From positions 25,924,767 through 25,988,766 of the forward strand of contig CM119265.1 in NCBI GenBank assembly GCA_051294375.1: a DNA stretch of 64,000 nucleotides, written 5' to 3'. This DNA is from Paraspadella gotoi (lineage: Eukaryota; Chaetognatha). Positions 1-11,500 of this stretch are shown piece after piece (position 1 is the first letter of the stretch; each line of letters begins with the position of its first letter). The notes under the pieces were generated by a model that saw only the letters and a list, made by a program, of their open reading frames with translations, ran no database searches and had not been told where the DNA came from. The translations under genes were made by a program, and so were the position numbers.

Positions 1-157
1 GGTCCTGGGCTTGGAACCAGGCTTTTCCACGCCCCCAAGGCGGCTTACAGTCGTCCTCGCGCTTCCCGCAGGCTAGGTACCGGGTTGGGATTGAACCCGG
101 TACCTAGTGGTCATGAGCTGATGGCTTTACTCAATGAGCCACCGGGTCACGACTGAA
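1..157 (-). repeat. tRNA-derived SINE (3' part at window edge)
   Basis: Read on the minus strand, this stretch has a pol III A-box-like motif (TGGCTCATTGAGT, near 138-126) and a B-box-like motif (GGTTCAATCCC, near 98-88). The B-box lies in a near-perfect palindromic arm (GGTACCGGGTT / AACCCGGTACC). A GC-rich body continues to base 1. Box order and spacing fit a tRNA-derived head. The element is cut by the window edge, so its tail and target duplication are not visible. An intact tRNA gene is unlikely because no clean acceptor stem forms. Confidence 0.6.
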
Positions 158-537
158 GGTGTCATGCTTAATATTAGAAAAACGAAGCTATGCAACGTTT
201 CAGAAACTTTAAATAAAAGCTAACATTAAAAGTAGAACCTTTGTCATATTAGTCAACTGCCACGAAAAGCATTAAAGTGAGAACTGAAAAGCAAACAACT
301 TGATTCCCGTCAATTTTAGTCAGCAATCGAATCCAACTTTTTATATCGAACTTCGAGAACAAAGTTCCACTCTTTAAACTTGGTTGAACCAGAATAAATC
401 CTTTGTTGTCAACTCTTTTATTTAGATTTTCAAAAAATTTGGATCTTTAAACTAGCCCGGCTACGGAAAGTACAATGCGGAATTTAGTCATCTCTTCCGC
501 GAATTTTTAAAAATATCTAACCACAAAAATCAACAAC
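158..537. other. AT-rich spacer upstream of anoctamin
   Basis: No coding region is visible. It should hold the anoctamin promoter and 5' UTR. I see no convincing TATA box, so the transcription start is not located. Confidence 0.4.
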
Positions 538-3500
538 ATGAGCCAAGAAATTTTAATATCACCCTTTAATGATTATGGGGCGACGAACAAACTCAAACCA
601 AATTCATTTTCAAAGAGCGATGAATGCGATGACGTAAAGTTCGAATTGGAAGAAACCGAAAAAGATAGACCAACGGTGAAAGAAAAGTACGGCCATTATT
701 TCACGGACGGAATACGCCAAATAGATTTCATTTTAGCGTATGAAGAGGGGCTGAACACTGAAGAAGGCAAAGATCCAGTCTTAAGGTACAAAAGCAATCA
801 AAATTTACAATCTACAATCAAGATTACGTAATAGCAAATTCTCTTTTTCAGAAAAACCTTTGAAAAAAGGCTCATCGAGGCAGGTTTGGAACTGGAGGAA
901 GAAAGTACGGAGGGTAATAAGGCCTCAACAATTTTTGTCAAAATCCATATAAACTTTGCACTTCTTGTGAGTACGACATACAGGGGTGGGACCATATATC
1001 GAGACATTATATATATTTTATTATTGTATCTCAAATCGTTCAGACAGGGCAGGACGTTAAATTTTGTCTCGATATCGGGTCCCACTCCTGTAATGCTCAA
1101 TGAAATGGTTTATTTTTCTTAATGGATGACCTTTTGATAACTGTATTGTGTCTGCATTTTATTTTTTTCAATAATCTTTTATTTTCAACTTGAATCCCAG
1201 TGTCGCTATGCGGAGGAACAGGGCTTCAAAGCTCCTCTCCAAGTCGTCCCCAACCCAACCTCCAACTTTTCCGCCAAATGTTTGTCGATCATAAAATTAC
1301 CCAATTTCATGATAGAGGAGCCTTCATCGAAACCGCTCAATTATTATACCTGTGCGTTCAAACGGAACAAACTGACCAAGTACTTGGGGTCGGACCACTC
1401 AGAGAGCTTCTTCGGGAACCGTCACCGTTCGCGAATCGTTTACGAAATATTACAGTCGACGGTTTACGGAAAGCGAAAGCGAGGGGAGATCGGGATTGAG
1501 CGACTGTTGGAAGAAGGAATTTACAAAGCCGGTGGGATAAGGACTCATTCTGTCAAGATATGAATAAGTCATTTAATTATCTTTCGCCAAACATCCCTAT
1601 TCACATTTTTAGCGTTTCCGCTCCACGACGGCCCCAGCGAAGCATCCAAAACGCCGGAGGCGCTGAGTAATCCCCGACAAGTGCTTCGTGCCCACTGGGC
1701 CGCTTGGAGCAAATGGTACAAATATCAACCTCTAGATAACGTGCGAGATTACTTCGGAGAAAAGATTGGCTTGTACTTTGCTTGGTTGGGTTTCTACACA
1801 GCTTGGTTACTGCCCGCTTCCATTGTTGGAGTTTTGGTTTTCAGTTATGGCATCGCGACGATGTATAGGTACAAGAAAGAAAAATATCATCATATATTTT
1901 AAAATTGACATCGTCAGTAAAATTGAATTTTAAGGTACACTCCGGCGAACACGATTTGCTCGTCTGGAGAGGAGTTTCTCATGTGTCCTTTGTGCGAAGT
2001 CTCTGCTGGATGCTCCTCCTGGTTCTTAAACACGACCTGTGGCTTCGTTCGAGCCAGTTATCTCTTCGATCACGGCGGCACCGTCTTCTACGCAGTCTTC
2101 ATGTCGTTCTGGGCAGTTTGCTTTCTGGAGAATTGGAAACGGAAGCAAGTGAGAGTTAAAATAATTGTTTCATAAGATCTCTATTGAAAGGCGCAATTTA
2201 CTATTTCGCGAAGAGAGCTTCACTGGAATTCCGCTTTCGGATTCAAAAATGAAAATGGCGAGATTTATCTTCATTGTCACTGACAATGAATCGAAATTTC
2301 ATATCGACTGATTTGAACCATTTCATTTTCCCCAGGCGTCTCTAGCGTACCACTGGGACTGCTTCGGCTACGAGGAGGAAGAAGAGCGTCCCCGGCCAGA
2401 ATTCACGGCCAAGGCGCCTACATTCGAGAAGAACCCCGTCACCGGCGCCATGGAACCCTCGTTCCCCAAATCAATGCGAATCCCGCGCCTCCTGACGAGC
2501 GTTTCCGCCGTCGTTATGATGGTCGTCGTCGTCGTGATATTCATCGTCGCCGTCATCGTGTATCGGACGTTGATTCGCGGGATGCTTTACGCTAATCGTG
2601 ATCTGCAATCGTACGCTTCGCCGATGACTTCGATCTCGGCGGCCATCTTTAATCTCATTCTCATCATGGTGTTGAGCAAGTGAGAAATGGGTATGGGTTC
2701 AAGTTAGAAGGAGAGATTAATCTTAATTTATTGTAGAGTTTACGAGGCCCTGGCGAAACTTCTGACGGATTGGGAAATGCACAGGACGAACACCGACTAC
2801 GAAGATAATCTCACTTTGAAAGTTTTCGTCTTTCAATTTTGCAACATTTATTCGTCCATCGTCTACATCGGATTTTTCAAAGGGAGATTCGTAGGATATC
2901 CCGGTCATTACACCAAGTGAGAGAAGGCCAAACAATTTTTGACCCCAGTTGAGAACTTTGAGGGCAGTAAAGAGCATTCCTTTGGTGCTCTCTTCAATAA
3001 CAGAATCTTGGGAATTCGAAACGAAGACTGCAACACGGGTGGGTGCCTGATAGAGTTGGCGCAACAACTGGCGGTGATTATGATCGGCAAACAGATCATC
3101 GGCAACGTTCAAGAAATGCTCCTTCCAAAACTGAAAGGCTACTTTCGACGAAAGAGCGTCAAGAGCAGAATGGATAAAGATCAAGATCTCACGCCTTGGG
3201 AACGGGTAGGTCTGTGGAGGAATATAAATTTGTTGAGAATAAATAAAAATCTCTCCGTCCTCTCCTCCCCTACAATCTGTGCAGGACTACCAACTGGTCG
3301 GTTACGAGGGGCTCTTTCAGGAATATCTCGAAATGGTGATTCAGTTTGGCTTCATCACCATTTTCGTGGCGGCTTTTCCTTTGGCGCCACTCTTTGCCCT
3401 TCTTAACAATTGGGTGGAGATTCGACTGGACGCGGGAAAACTTGTGACGGAGACGCGACGGCCAATCGCGCAAAAGGCCGAAGATATCGGAATATGGTAG

Positions 3501-4101
3501 AGTCGACTTTGAAACAAATGAACAAAAGCCTGAAGAATCAGAAAAGCAATAAAGGAATCGTACATTCTGAACAAACAAAAGATGAAATCATTCCACCGCC
3601 GCATCCCGAACAGGTTCGACGTACTGGAATATCTTGCAAAACTGGCTGTGATCGCCAATGCTTTCTTGATCGCCTTCACGTCGACCTTTCTGGACGAGTT
3701 GGTTTATTCCTACACCACCGAGGACTACGATCTCGTCGGCTACGTCAACCACACCCTCGCCGTCTCCCTTAACAACTCCGACGCCGGACAGACTTGCCGA
3801 TATTCCGGCTACCGAGACGAAAACGGTTCGTGAGCCTTCGACTCGATCGGATCAATTCGATAAAACAATTCGCTTATCAAATATCTTAGGAGAAACGACC
3901 ACTTTCTACTGGCGCATGCTGGCGGCCAAGTTGGGTTTCGTCATCATCTTCGAACACGTGGTCTTCTTTGTCGGCAGAATGATAGACATCATGGTGCCCG
4001 ACATTCCTGAGGTCTTGCAACTCAAAGTCAAAAGGGAAAACTATCTGGCGAAGCAGGCGTTGGCCGAGGTGGGAATTAAGGGGGAAGATGATGATATTTG
4101 A
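538..4101 (+). CDS. Anoctamin (TMEM16) family channel/scramblase
   Basis: Eleven exons join in phase to 841 aa: 538-785, 852-966, 1201-1531, 1613-1868, 1935-2148, 2336-2679, 2737-2916, 3004-3205, 3285-3496, 3614-3825, 3890-4101. The order is a cytosolic N-terminal region (FVKIHINF near residue 112), a luminal Cys-rich loop (residues 317-370), then ten hydrophobic segments. Family hallmarks include [10 protein letters not shown] (568-577), [11 protein letters not shown] (643-653), [11 protein letters not shown] (662-672) and EIRLD (675-679). Four acidic residues of the two-calcium site line up (E643, E646, E675, D679), with E600 in the preceding helix. The position equivalent to mouse TMEM16A N650 appears to be Gly596. 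Family members are calcium-activated chloride channels or lipid scramblases in plasma or ER membranes; which applies here cannot be decided. The start is the first ATG, preceded by a short A/T leader. Exon 10 uses a weak GTTCGT donor, forced by phase. Confidence 0.96.
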
Positions 4102-4157
4102 AGAGATTACATTATACTCGTTTAATTATAAATTGTTAGGTCTCACGTTAAATTATT

Positions 4158-4174
4158 AATAAAATCGCAATAAA
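4158..4174 (+). terminator. Polyadenylation signals of anoctamin
   Basis: Two AATAAA hexamers at 4158-4163 and 4169-4174 lie 57-73 bp after the anoctamin stop codon. Confidence 0.6.
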
Positions 4175-4405
4175 TCGATTAGTTTAATACGATTGTTTTA
4201 TTTACTATTTTTGACCGTCTGATAAATATATAGAAGCAAATATTAGTTGAGAACGCAGTACGAGATATGAGTAGGAGACTGGCTCTCTCTGTACGAGTTA
4301 CAAACAAAAGTAGTCGATAAAAATATTAAAAAACTATTTTTCGTTCCAACGATAAAGAGGGCAAACCCGCATTGGCGACACCGAAATCCGAAACTTTCTC
4401 GAAAC

Positions 4406-4413
4406 TATAAAAA
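4406..4413 (+). promoter_or_regulatory. TATA box of the PPGG-repeat gene
   Basis: TATAAAAA lies 50 bp before the ATG at 4463, leaving a leader of about 25 nt. This is the clearest TATA box next to a gene in the window and suggests a strongly or tissue-specifically transcribed gene. Confidence 0.6.
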
Positions 4414-4462
4414 CCAGGACGAAATCTACATTTCCATTTTAACTCCCTTCATTTTTGTTGTC

Positions 4463-5102
4463 ATGGAACCAAAAATTGGATTAGTTTCCCTTTTGTTCGT
4501 AATCGCAGTCGTGGGCGTGGAGTCTTTAGCGCCTCCGCCTCCGCCTCCGGATTTTGGACCACCCTGCTTATGTCCCGTCAACAACGGTAATAATATTGAT
4601 CAATAATTTAATTATTACTTTCTAATTTACTATATTATTTATATTCGCATCAACTAAATTTTTTCCCAACCAAACTTAAGATGGAAACCCTCCTACTTGC
4701 TCCTGCGACTTCGAGAGCTCTCCCATCGACGAAGCCTTTTGCTACTGCGACCGAAGCCCCATCCGCGGTCGGCCCGACCTGAGGACCTGCAATTGCAAAG
4801 TGCCACGACCGTTCAGTCTCCCGCCGTGCCCGCCGACAAATCCCGGGCCGCCCGGAAGCGGAGCAAGTTCCGGCCAAGGGACCTGGCCGGTCGTGGGGGA
4901 GCCGGGATCGATCGGCGACACGCAACCCGATTCCGTCGTTGTTAGACCTTATCCGTGCCGGAGCGGCCCGCCAGGGGGACCGCCAGGTGGACCGCCGGGT
5001 GGACCGCCGGGTGGACCGCCGGGTGGACCGCCGGGTGGACCGCCGGGTGGACCGCCGGGTGGACCGCCTGGGCCAAGAGCCCCCAAGTGCATTTGCAACT
5101 GA
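4463..5102 (+). CDS. Small secreted Cys-rich protein with Pro-Pro-Gly-Gly repeats
   Basis: Two exons, 4463-4586 and 4681-5102, join in phase 1 (donor ACG|GTAATA, acceptor ACTTAAG|AT) to give 181 aa. Residues 1-23 form a signal peptide (basic start, core LVSLLFVIAVVGV). A Pro-rich stretch with PPPPPP follows, then a Cys-rich region (about residues 38-85) with many CxC and CxCx pairs such as CSCDF, CYCDR and CNCK. Next comes a Gly/Ser/Pro linker, then about eight tandem PPGG units (about residues 150-172), and a CICN terminus. I do not recognise the family. The paired cysteines suggest disulfide-linked extracellular material such as matrix, cuticle, mucus or venom-like secretion, but that is inference. 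The repeat array is a 12-bp DNA tandem, so its length may vary. The first ATG after the TATA box was chosen. Confidence 0.8.
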
Positions 5103-5175
5103 AGATGTTTTTCGAGCTTGCAAGCTTTTACATATCTTTATCCAAAAACTAAATTAACTGAAATAATTTTATCTA

Positions 5176-5181
5176 AATAAA
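5176..5181 (+). terminator. Polyadenylation signal of the PPGG-repeat gene
   Basis: AATAAA lies 74 bp after the stop codon at 5102. Confidence 0.55.
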
Positions 5182-5560
5182 ACCAATTTATCACGGAAAA
5201 AGACTAATATTAAATTATTGAAAGCGCCTTTTTTTTTAAACAAGAACTTCTCGGGTGTGGAAGCACAGAATAGTAATATTTATTGATAGTGATATCTAGA
5301 CTGAAGAGGGGATTAAGAGTTTTGTGGCTTTGGCTTTATAGTCTCTGCGTAAAAAGAAAGAAAAGTGAAAAAAAAAAACATTGTTAAGCGTAAACTATAT
5401 AAAAAAAACGGAAAAAAACTTTAAATCATGATTTAGTTATATCACCCCACTACAGGAACTACGATTTGTCGACTGGGCTGTCATAAGCGCGAGCTGAAGA
5501 GAAAGCAAAAAAGATTGGCGGAGGAAAGCTTTTCGTCACTTCCCTTCGCCCAAGCTCCAA

Positions 5561-7251
5561 TCATTGTTCCCTGGCGAAGACAGAGCGACGAGCGATTTTG
5601 CGCGAAGAAGAAAAAGAAGAAGAGGAGAGAGATTTCTGTCTGATGAGTTTTTGCGAAGTTTCGCCGCCAGGAGTTTTATTGTCTCCAACATCTCCGATGT
5701 CTTCCGTATCTCGTTTATTGAGATTCGTTGTTGTTGTTGTTGTTATCTTGGCGCCGCGTAGATTAATAGCGTCGTGCGTGGTTTCTCCGTACGAGTCCCC
5801 CTCGCTAAAGAGTTCGGGATAAGCCAGTGAGCGGTAATCGATTCCTGCGATCAAAAAAAAGGTGAGTAAGGCTGGTCAATGTCGTGGTGATGAAGGAAAT
5901 TCTCATGGGAGAGTCTGTTTTAGTTAAATGGGCCAAACAGCCTATTTAAGTTATTCACATATAATTGTGAGAAAAAGGAAACATTTAATTACTTAATGCT
6001 GGAAAGAAATTTCACAAAAGACACGAAGTTTCTGAACGTTAATAAAAAAGGAAAATATTCACCACCACGGTCTTCAACTCCCTTACTCACAACCGATGCC
6101 CCTACCTTTTTCCCCCAGCAGCCGCAGGGTAAGTTTCTCGAGTCTAAAGAGATGATTGTCGTCGACTCCGGCCAACTCGTTCCTCATGAAGTCGCAGATC
6201 TTGACGAGGTACTCGACGTTGTGGCCGCTCGGTCCGCAGGCCGTGGCCACGCCCCGCGCCATCGAGGACATCTTTGAGGGACCGAGGTAAAACTCGTTGT
6301 CGCCGGTGGCGCTGAAGACGAGGGCGGGAACGCCGGTGGCAGTGGGCGTGGTCGAAAAGGTGGGAGACGCGGTGGACGAGTAGGGGAAGAACTCGGTAAA
6401 TCCTAGACGATACCCACCGAGAGAAATTTCTCGCATGACCAAGTGCTCCATCGCATCGGCAATCTATTAATAATAGATAGATAATAATAGTATTATAAAA
6501 GGAAAATACGTTTTTTCTTTATTAAATGTATAAAAGTCGGTAAAAGAAGCTTTCCTTTGGTGACCACAGACCAAATATATGCTCAAAACCATTACGTTTA
6601 TACCTGCATCCGCGTTTCGAGAAAAAATGCTTTCCCGTATGTTCTTTTGTTTCGACGCGGGATGAGAGTGGCCACGCGACCAGGGCGCCCCTTGCGGCCG
6701 CGATGAGTTTCGTTCCCTTGCCACATACGACGGACGAATCCGTTGATGTAGCCGACGTGCGACTCTGATGCGGGTAAGATGAGGTCAAGCATCAAATTTT
6801 CAAAATTATTAATAAAAGAGAAAATGTAAATTAACAATATATTACAAATTCTAAGCAAATAGCATAATTAAAAAAAAAAAAAAAGACTGACAGAAGAATA
6901 AAGTTTAAAATCGCACCCTGAAACTCGATCCCTGGTTTCCAGACGATGGAACCGTAGCCAAAGACGACGAGTTTCTCCAATCGTCCGTCGATGCCGCGCC
7001 AGCAGGGCGGCAGCATCTCAGGGCCGCCGCAGCCGGCGAACAGTGCGCATGAAGCGATCTGGAAGTGGAATGGGTGAATAGATCTTGGTTTTATCCCAAC
7101 TATTTTACCGTATATCGTATACATACATACATACTGCACACGAGAGCTAAAAGTAAGAAGCTAGCATTTTATGGCATCGTTTGCAGTTCTTAGTATGTAA
7201 AGTGTAACCTCGTCTGATCATATTCACCTGTTCTTCAAACGTTTGACGCAT
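5561..7251 (-). CDS. ChaC-type gamma-glutamylcyclotransferase with C-terminal tail
   Basis: Five minus-strand exons in phase: 7251-7228, 7058-6917, 6764-6604, 6463-6106, 5844-5561, giving 322 aa. The fold signature FGYGSIVWKPGIEF starts at residue 41. GFVRRMWQG and HRG-x5-PGRVATL follow in exon 3. MREISLGGY supplies the expected catalytic glutamate, E121. GYLGP-like YLGPS and SGHNVEYL complete the family pattern. Such enzymes cleave glutathione in the cytosol to 5-oxoproline and Cys-Gly. Family members are usually about 180-220 aa. Here about 95 extra residues, rich in Thr, Asn and Ser with a basic end, come from exon 5, whose acceptor is strong (CCTTTTTTTTGATCGCAG). Start: the ATG at 7251 is the first in frame in exon 1; an internal Met23 is the alternative. 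CHAC1 and CHAC2 types cannot be told apart. Confidence 0.9.
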
Positions 7252-8507
7252 GTTTGAAGGTTGTCGCACAGTGAGGGGGGGAGTAACCAGGGGCTTGGAC
7301 GAGAAAAGTCGAGTAAGAGTTTTGGAGATCGAAAGTGACCGATCCACGATGAGGAGAGTACGACGATCGAGCGGCGTAAAATGAGCGAGGTATCGGGGGG
7401 GGGGGTTAGTTGTGGATAGGCGAAGTACCGAAGCGATATCCCGGGGGGGGAGAAAGGATGACGGAGGATTTAAGGACGGAGGGAAGACGACGCGAGGGAT
7501 TTCAATCAAAGCCAAAGTTTAACGGCGCCAGAAACGAGATACGGAAGACACGAAGACGGTGGGCGGTGGCGACGACTTCATCGTCGCTATTTTCTCAGTT
7601 TATGACGAGGACGCAAACGAATCTTGATAAAGGGCGTTTTCGAGGGGGCGAGGGGAAGGGCGGTGACGACGACACCTCCGCAGCAACACCCGCGACAACG
7701 ACAACAACACATGATGACGTTCGAGAAAGAAGCGAAGAAAAAAATTGAAATTCGAAGTTGAAAAAGGAGGACGCTGTCGGTTTGACGGCGTAGAAAGCGT
7801 AGTAAGCGAGCGAGTGAAGACTAAAAGGAATCGGTCAAAAAACAAAATCGGCGCTTTTTTATCTGTAAAAAAATAAACAGGAAAATATGAAAAATTATTT
7901 TCCCCCTCAATAATATTTCATATCCTAGCTAGCAAAAATATAAGCGGGAAATGACGAACGAGCTAATAATTGGATAGTGAGAACATTTAGCTGGATGACG
8001 ATAATGTCGAATGCTGACGTCGAAGGGGCGAAGCGTTGCGGTCATCGATTCATGATCTGAAAATCATGTTCGGGGGATTAAACTTCTCGAGCGAATTCGG
8101 CAAAACCGTCGACCAATAAGAGAAGAGAACGCGATTTCCAGCCAATGAAAACGCAGCAAGAAACTGTCTCGTTGGCAATAAGAGTGATGCAATGACCGGG
8201 ATACGTGAAATCATATTTCAAGGAGAAGAATTTAGTAGAAAAAAATATTTCGGGTACAGAAAAGTAGTCTAACGATCTGTTTCTTGTGACTGAGTCTCAA
8301 AATCTAAATGTTTTTTTTATAATAAGTACCGTTCTAAATCAAGGAAACAAAAGTTAAATATTTATATTATTATTATTATTATTATCGTATTCACAAATAA
8401 TGATTCTGGGGCCCAAAACTCTCACAACTTTCGTAAAAAAATATAATGGCAGTAACAAAAAAATACACTGTCCAGTGTAAAGGTAATAAAAAAGGACAAT
8501 TCTATAA
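7252..8507. other. Spacer between ChaC and INCENP
   Basis: It contains the ChaC 5' UTR and promoter and the INCENP 3' UTR. No conserved gene is seen. An open frame continues upstream of the ChaC ATG to about 7515 but has no in-frame ATG, so I treat it as leader. A short ATT microsatellite lies near 8364-8385. Confidence 0.5.
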
Positions 8508-11500
8508 CTATTTTTGACTGTAATCCCCGGGTGGCAAAATGGGACCGTCCCAAATTCCCGACGATCCGCGTTTGAAGTACCGCTTCTTCACCGTCTTCGT
8601 GAATATTCGAGACAAATCTGATGGTGATGAAAACAAAAAGTAAATAATCAAATATTCTCTCATTTCCGCCTCCGACGACCGCACTTGGTCAACAACGGCG
8701 GCGCCGCCATTTCCGATTATCTCTCTCTCACCGGGCGCCTCCACGATCCCGAACAGATCCGCCAAGTTGGGTCTGTAGTAATCGTTTCGCAGAAGGATAT
8801 TGCGGAGGTTGGACTTTTCGGCCCAAGAGGGAATCTTCTTTCGAGGGTGCTCGTCGTCGTCGGTGTCGTCGCCGGAGGAGAGGTCGTCGATCACGTAATT
8901 AGTCGCCGTCGAAGGTCTTAAGAGAAAAAGGAGTTGAGAAATCTAAGGAAAATCTTCGCACTAATCAATACTGGCTTCTTAAAAAAACTGAAGAGAAGGA
9001 CGACAAACTCTCCCCCCTCCAGTAAAGTCTTACTCGGGCAGTCTCTGGGGAGTCATCTCGTAGGAAGAACAGTCTTCCTCTGCGACCGAGGTGTCGGCGA
9101 CGTAGGTGGAGTTGAGCACCGGCGCTTTTGAAACTGTCGAGGGAATGAATGGAACCGGAGGCTTGGCGACCTTAGGAAAGGGAAAAGGAGAAAAAAAGCA
9201 TGAAAAAAGTGGGGCAAGCTAGTTTAACGATACCATTCTTTAATCTTTAACACTAGTCAAACACAAACAGACGGATGGCCCTGCGAACCTCGGCCCGAGA
9301 TTTGACCGCCTCTTCCTCCGCTTTTTTCTTAGCCGCCTCCCGCGCCTCCGCGACGGCGCGTTCCTGCTCCGCCTGCTTGAGACGCAGACGTTCCATCTCT
9401 TGCCGCTGACGCTCAACCCTCTCTCTCTCCATCTCTTTCTTTCGTTGATCCACCAACCGCTGGCGTTCTCTCTCCTTTTCCTCCGCCAAACGACGCATTC
9501 GCTCACGCGAGCTTTTCTCCTCCGCCAGTTTTTCTAATCGCTGAGCTTCTTCTTGCCTTGGGAAGGGGAGGAAAAGAAGGACACAATGTGACCGTTTTTA
9601 GGTTCATTGAATACTAAATTATATTAGGGATGAGATCAACATTCGACAAAATAAATCACAAAACGGAGATCTACTATCACCGCTGAATAAAAAAGACAGT
9701 GTGGCGGTATATTCACACCGCCTCACGTCCTCCATCGTTCAGCCAAATCCATTGGCTCAGAGGGGGAACACACCATCCCAGGCGTAGTGTTCCATCCCCA
9801 GTTCTAACGACTTCCCTCTGCGTTGGCAAAGCGAGACCGTCCTAGGGTAACCGCGCCAGTGACTGGAGGCGTCACTGAGGGTCGGAAGCCCCCAAAGCCA
9901 ACAGTGAGATGCCCCATCCCAATGGGCATCACAGGCAACCCGGCTGATGCCATAATAGTACAATTGTTCTTACCCAATTCCTAACAAATTTTATGATTCG
10001 ATTTCGTAAATTTTTTTCCCCCCTATCAAATTAAAAGCAGACTAATTGCTAATCTAGGTGACTTGATCCTGAACATGCTTACTGACGAACAATCGATAAA
10101 AGGTTCCCCACCTCTTTTGTTCGCTCAGTTTCCTCTGTCGTTCCTTCTCCTGCTCCTCCAACCTCCGCTTATTCTCGACGGCCCTCTTATTCTCATCCTC
10201 CAGCAGCTGCTGCTGCCGCGCTGCCTTCCGCTCTTCCTCCTCTTTCCGCTTGAGTTCGGCCAACTCGTTCTTGCGCAGCTGCTCCTTCTTCTTCTCCCGC
10301 TCCTCCTTGTCCTTCTCCTCCTTTTTCTTGTTGGCCAGAGAGGCCAGGGCGTTCTTGGTCTTGGCCATCCTTTGTCTGTTGGCCTCGTCTTGCTTGAGTC
10401 GCTCCTGTCGGGCAAACTCGGCCCTTTCCTGTCGCTCCTTGTTCTTCCTCCTTAGCTCCTCCGACTCCGCCTCCTTCTTCTCCTTGAGACGCAATTTTCG
10501 CTCCTCTTCCTTCTGCTCCTTTTCTTTGAGACGAGCCTTTTGATAGAATGAGAGGAATAATTAAAAAAAAAAAAAAAAAAAAAAAACTGAACTACGTTAT
10601 TGCTTACAAATTTACCTACCTGTTTTAATACAAATTCCTCCGTTGGAGATATTAGCCGGTTTGGAGTAACCTTCTTCGGCAGAAAAGAGGAAATTCCGCT
10701 GGCAAACTTTCCTCCTGGTAAAATGATAGCATACGAACTTGTATTTCATAAATTTAAACATCGATAAGTCAAAACCGCACAACTAGCAACGAACCGGTCC
10801 CCACGGAAAACATCTTAGAAGTGGACTGCGCAGAAGAGGGCGTGGTCAATTTCGAAGGGTAGCGTCCGAAGCTGGGGGTGTTGGCGGCGAGCGGAACTGT
10901 GCGCTTGTTTGGGGCCGCGGTTTTGGAGGCACTAGACAATAACTTCATCTGAATTGTGCGAATCGCCTGAAGTTAAAAAGAATTCATAGGGAGCTCACTT
11001 TTATATTAGACAAGCAGACTAGACAAGAAATGTAAAGAGAATGAGTCTCGCCAACCTTGGAAGCGGAAGCGCTGTGGATGGGGGTGTGCATGGGGCGGCT
11101 TGATTGAGTGGGCGAAGCTTTTGCCGTCAATCGGGGAGACAATCTTCTCGTCGGCACAGCCGGAGTTTTTAGAGACAACGTCGACATCTGCGTCCGGGCT
11201 CCGGAGATTTCCCCAGTTTTTTCTGCAAATAAAGTAAAATGGATTAACTTTCAATAATAAGAAAATTAAAGCAAACCAGCACAAGGTATTAACGGGGCCA
11301 AAATTTATCAGTTTGAGTTCTGTAGTATAAAATTTCTTCATCTAGTCCGACCTTTTCCCGCCACCGCCCGGAACTTGGAACGGGTGCATCTCTGAGGCGG
11401 CGCTTCTTCTTCCTCTTCCTCTTCCTCCTCAATCTTCTCTTCTTTCTTCCTCGCCTTCGTCCTCGTCATTCTCACTGGAGGCGGAGACTCTTCTTCTTCT

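Noticed and set aside
4650-5123. 157-residue minus-strand frame with RRSTRRST repeats
   Set aside because: Antisense reading of the PPGG array; the plus-strand frame has a TATA box, signal peptide and splice sites.
7252-7515. N-terminal extension of ChaC
   Set aside because: The frame is open but has no ATG, and its composition differs from the conserved part; treated as leader.
10054-10494. Plus-strand Leu-rich frame that looks like membrane segments
   Set aside because: Antisense of the INCENP charged helix, whose Glu/Lys codons read as Leu/Phe on the other strand.
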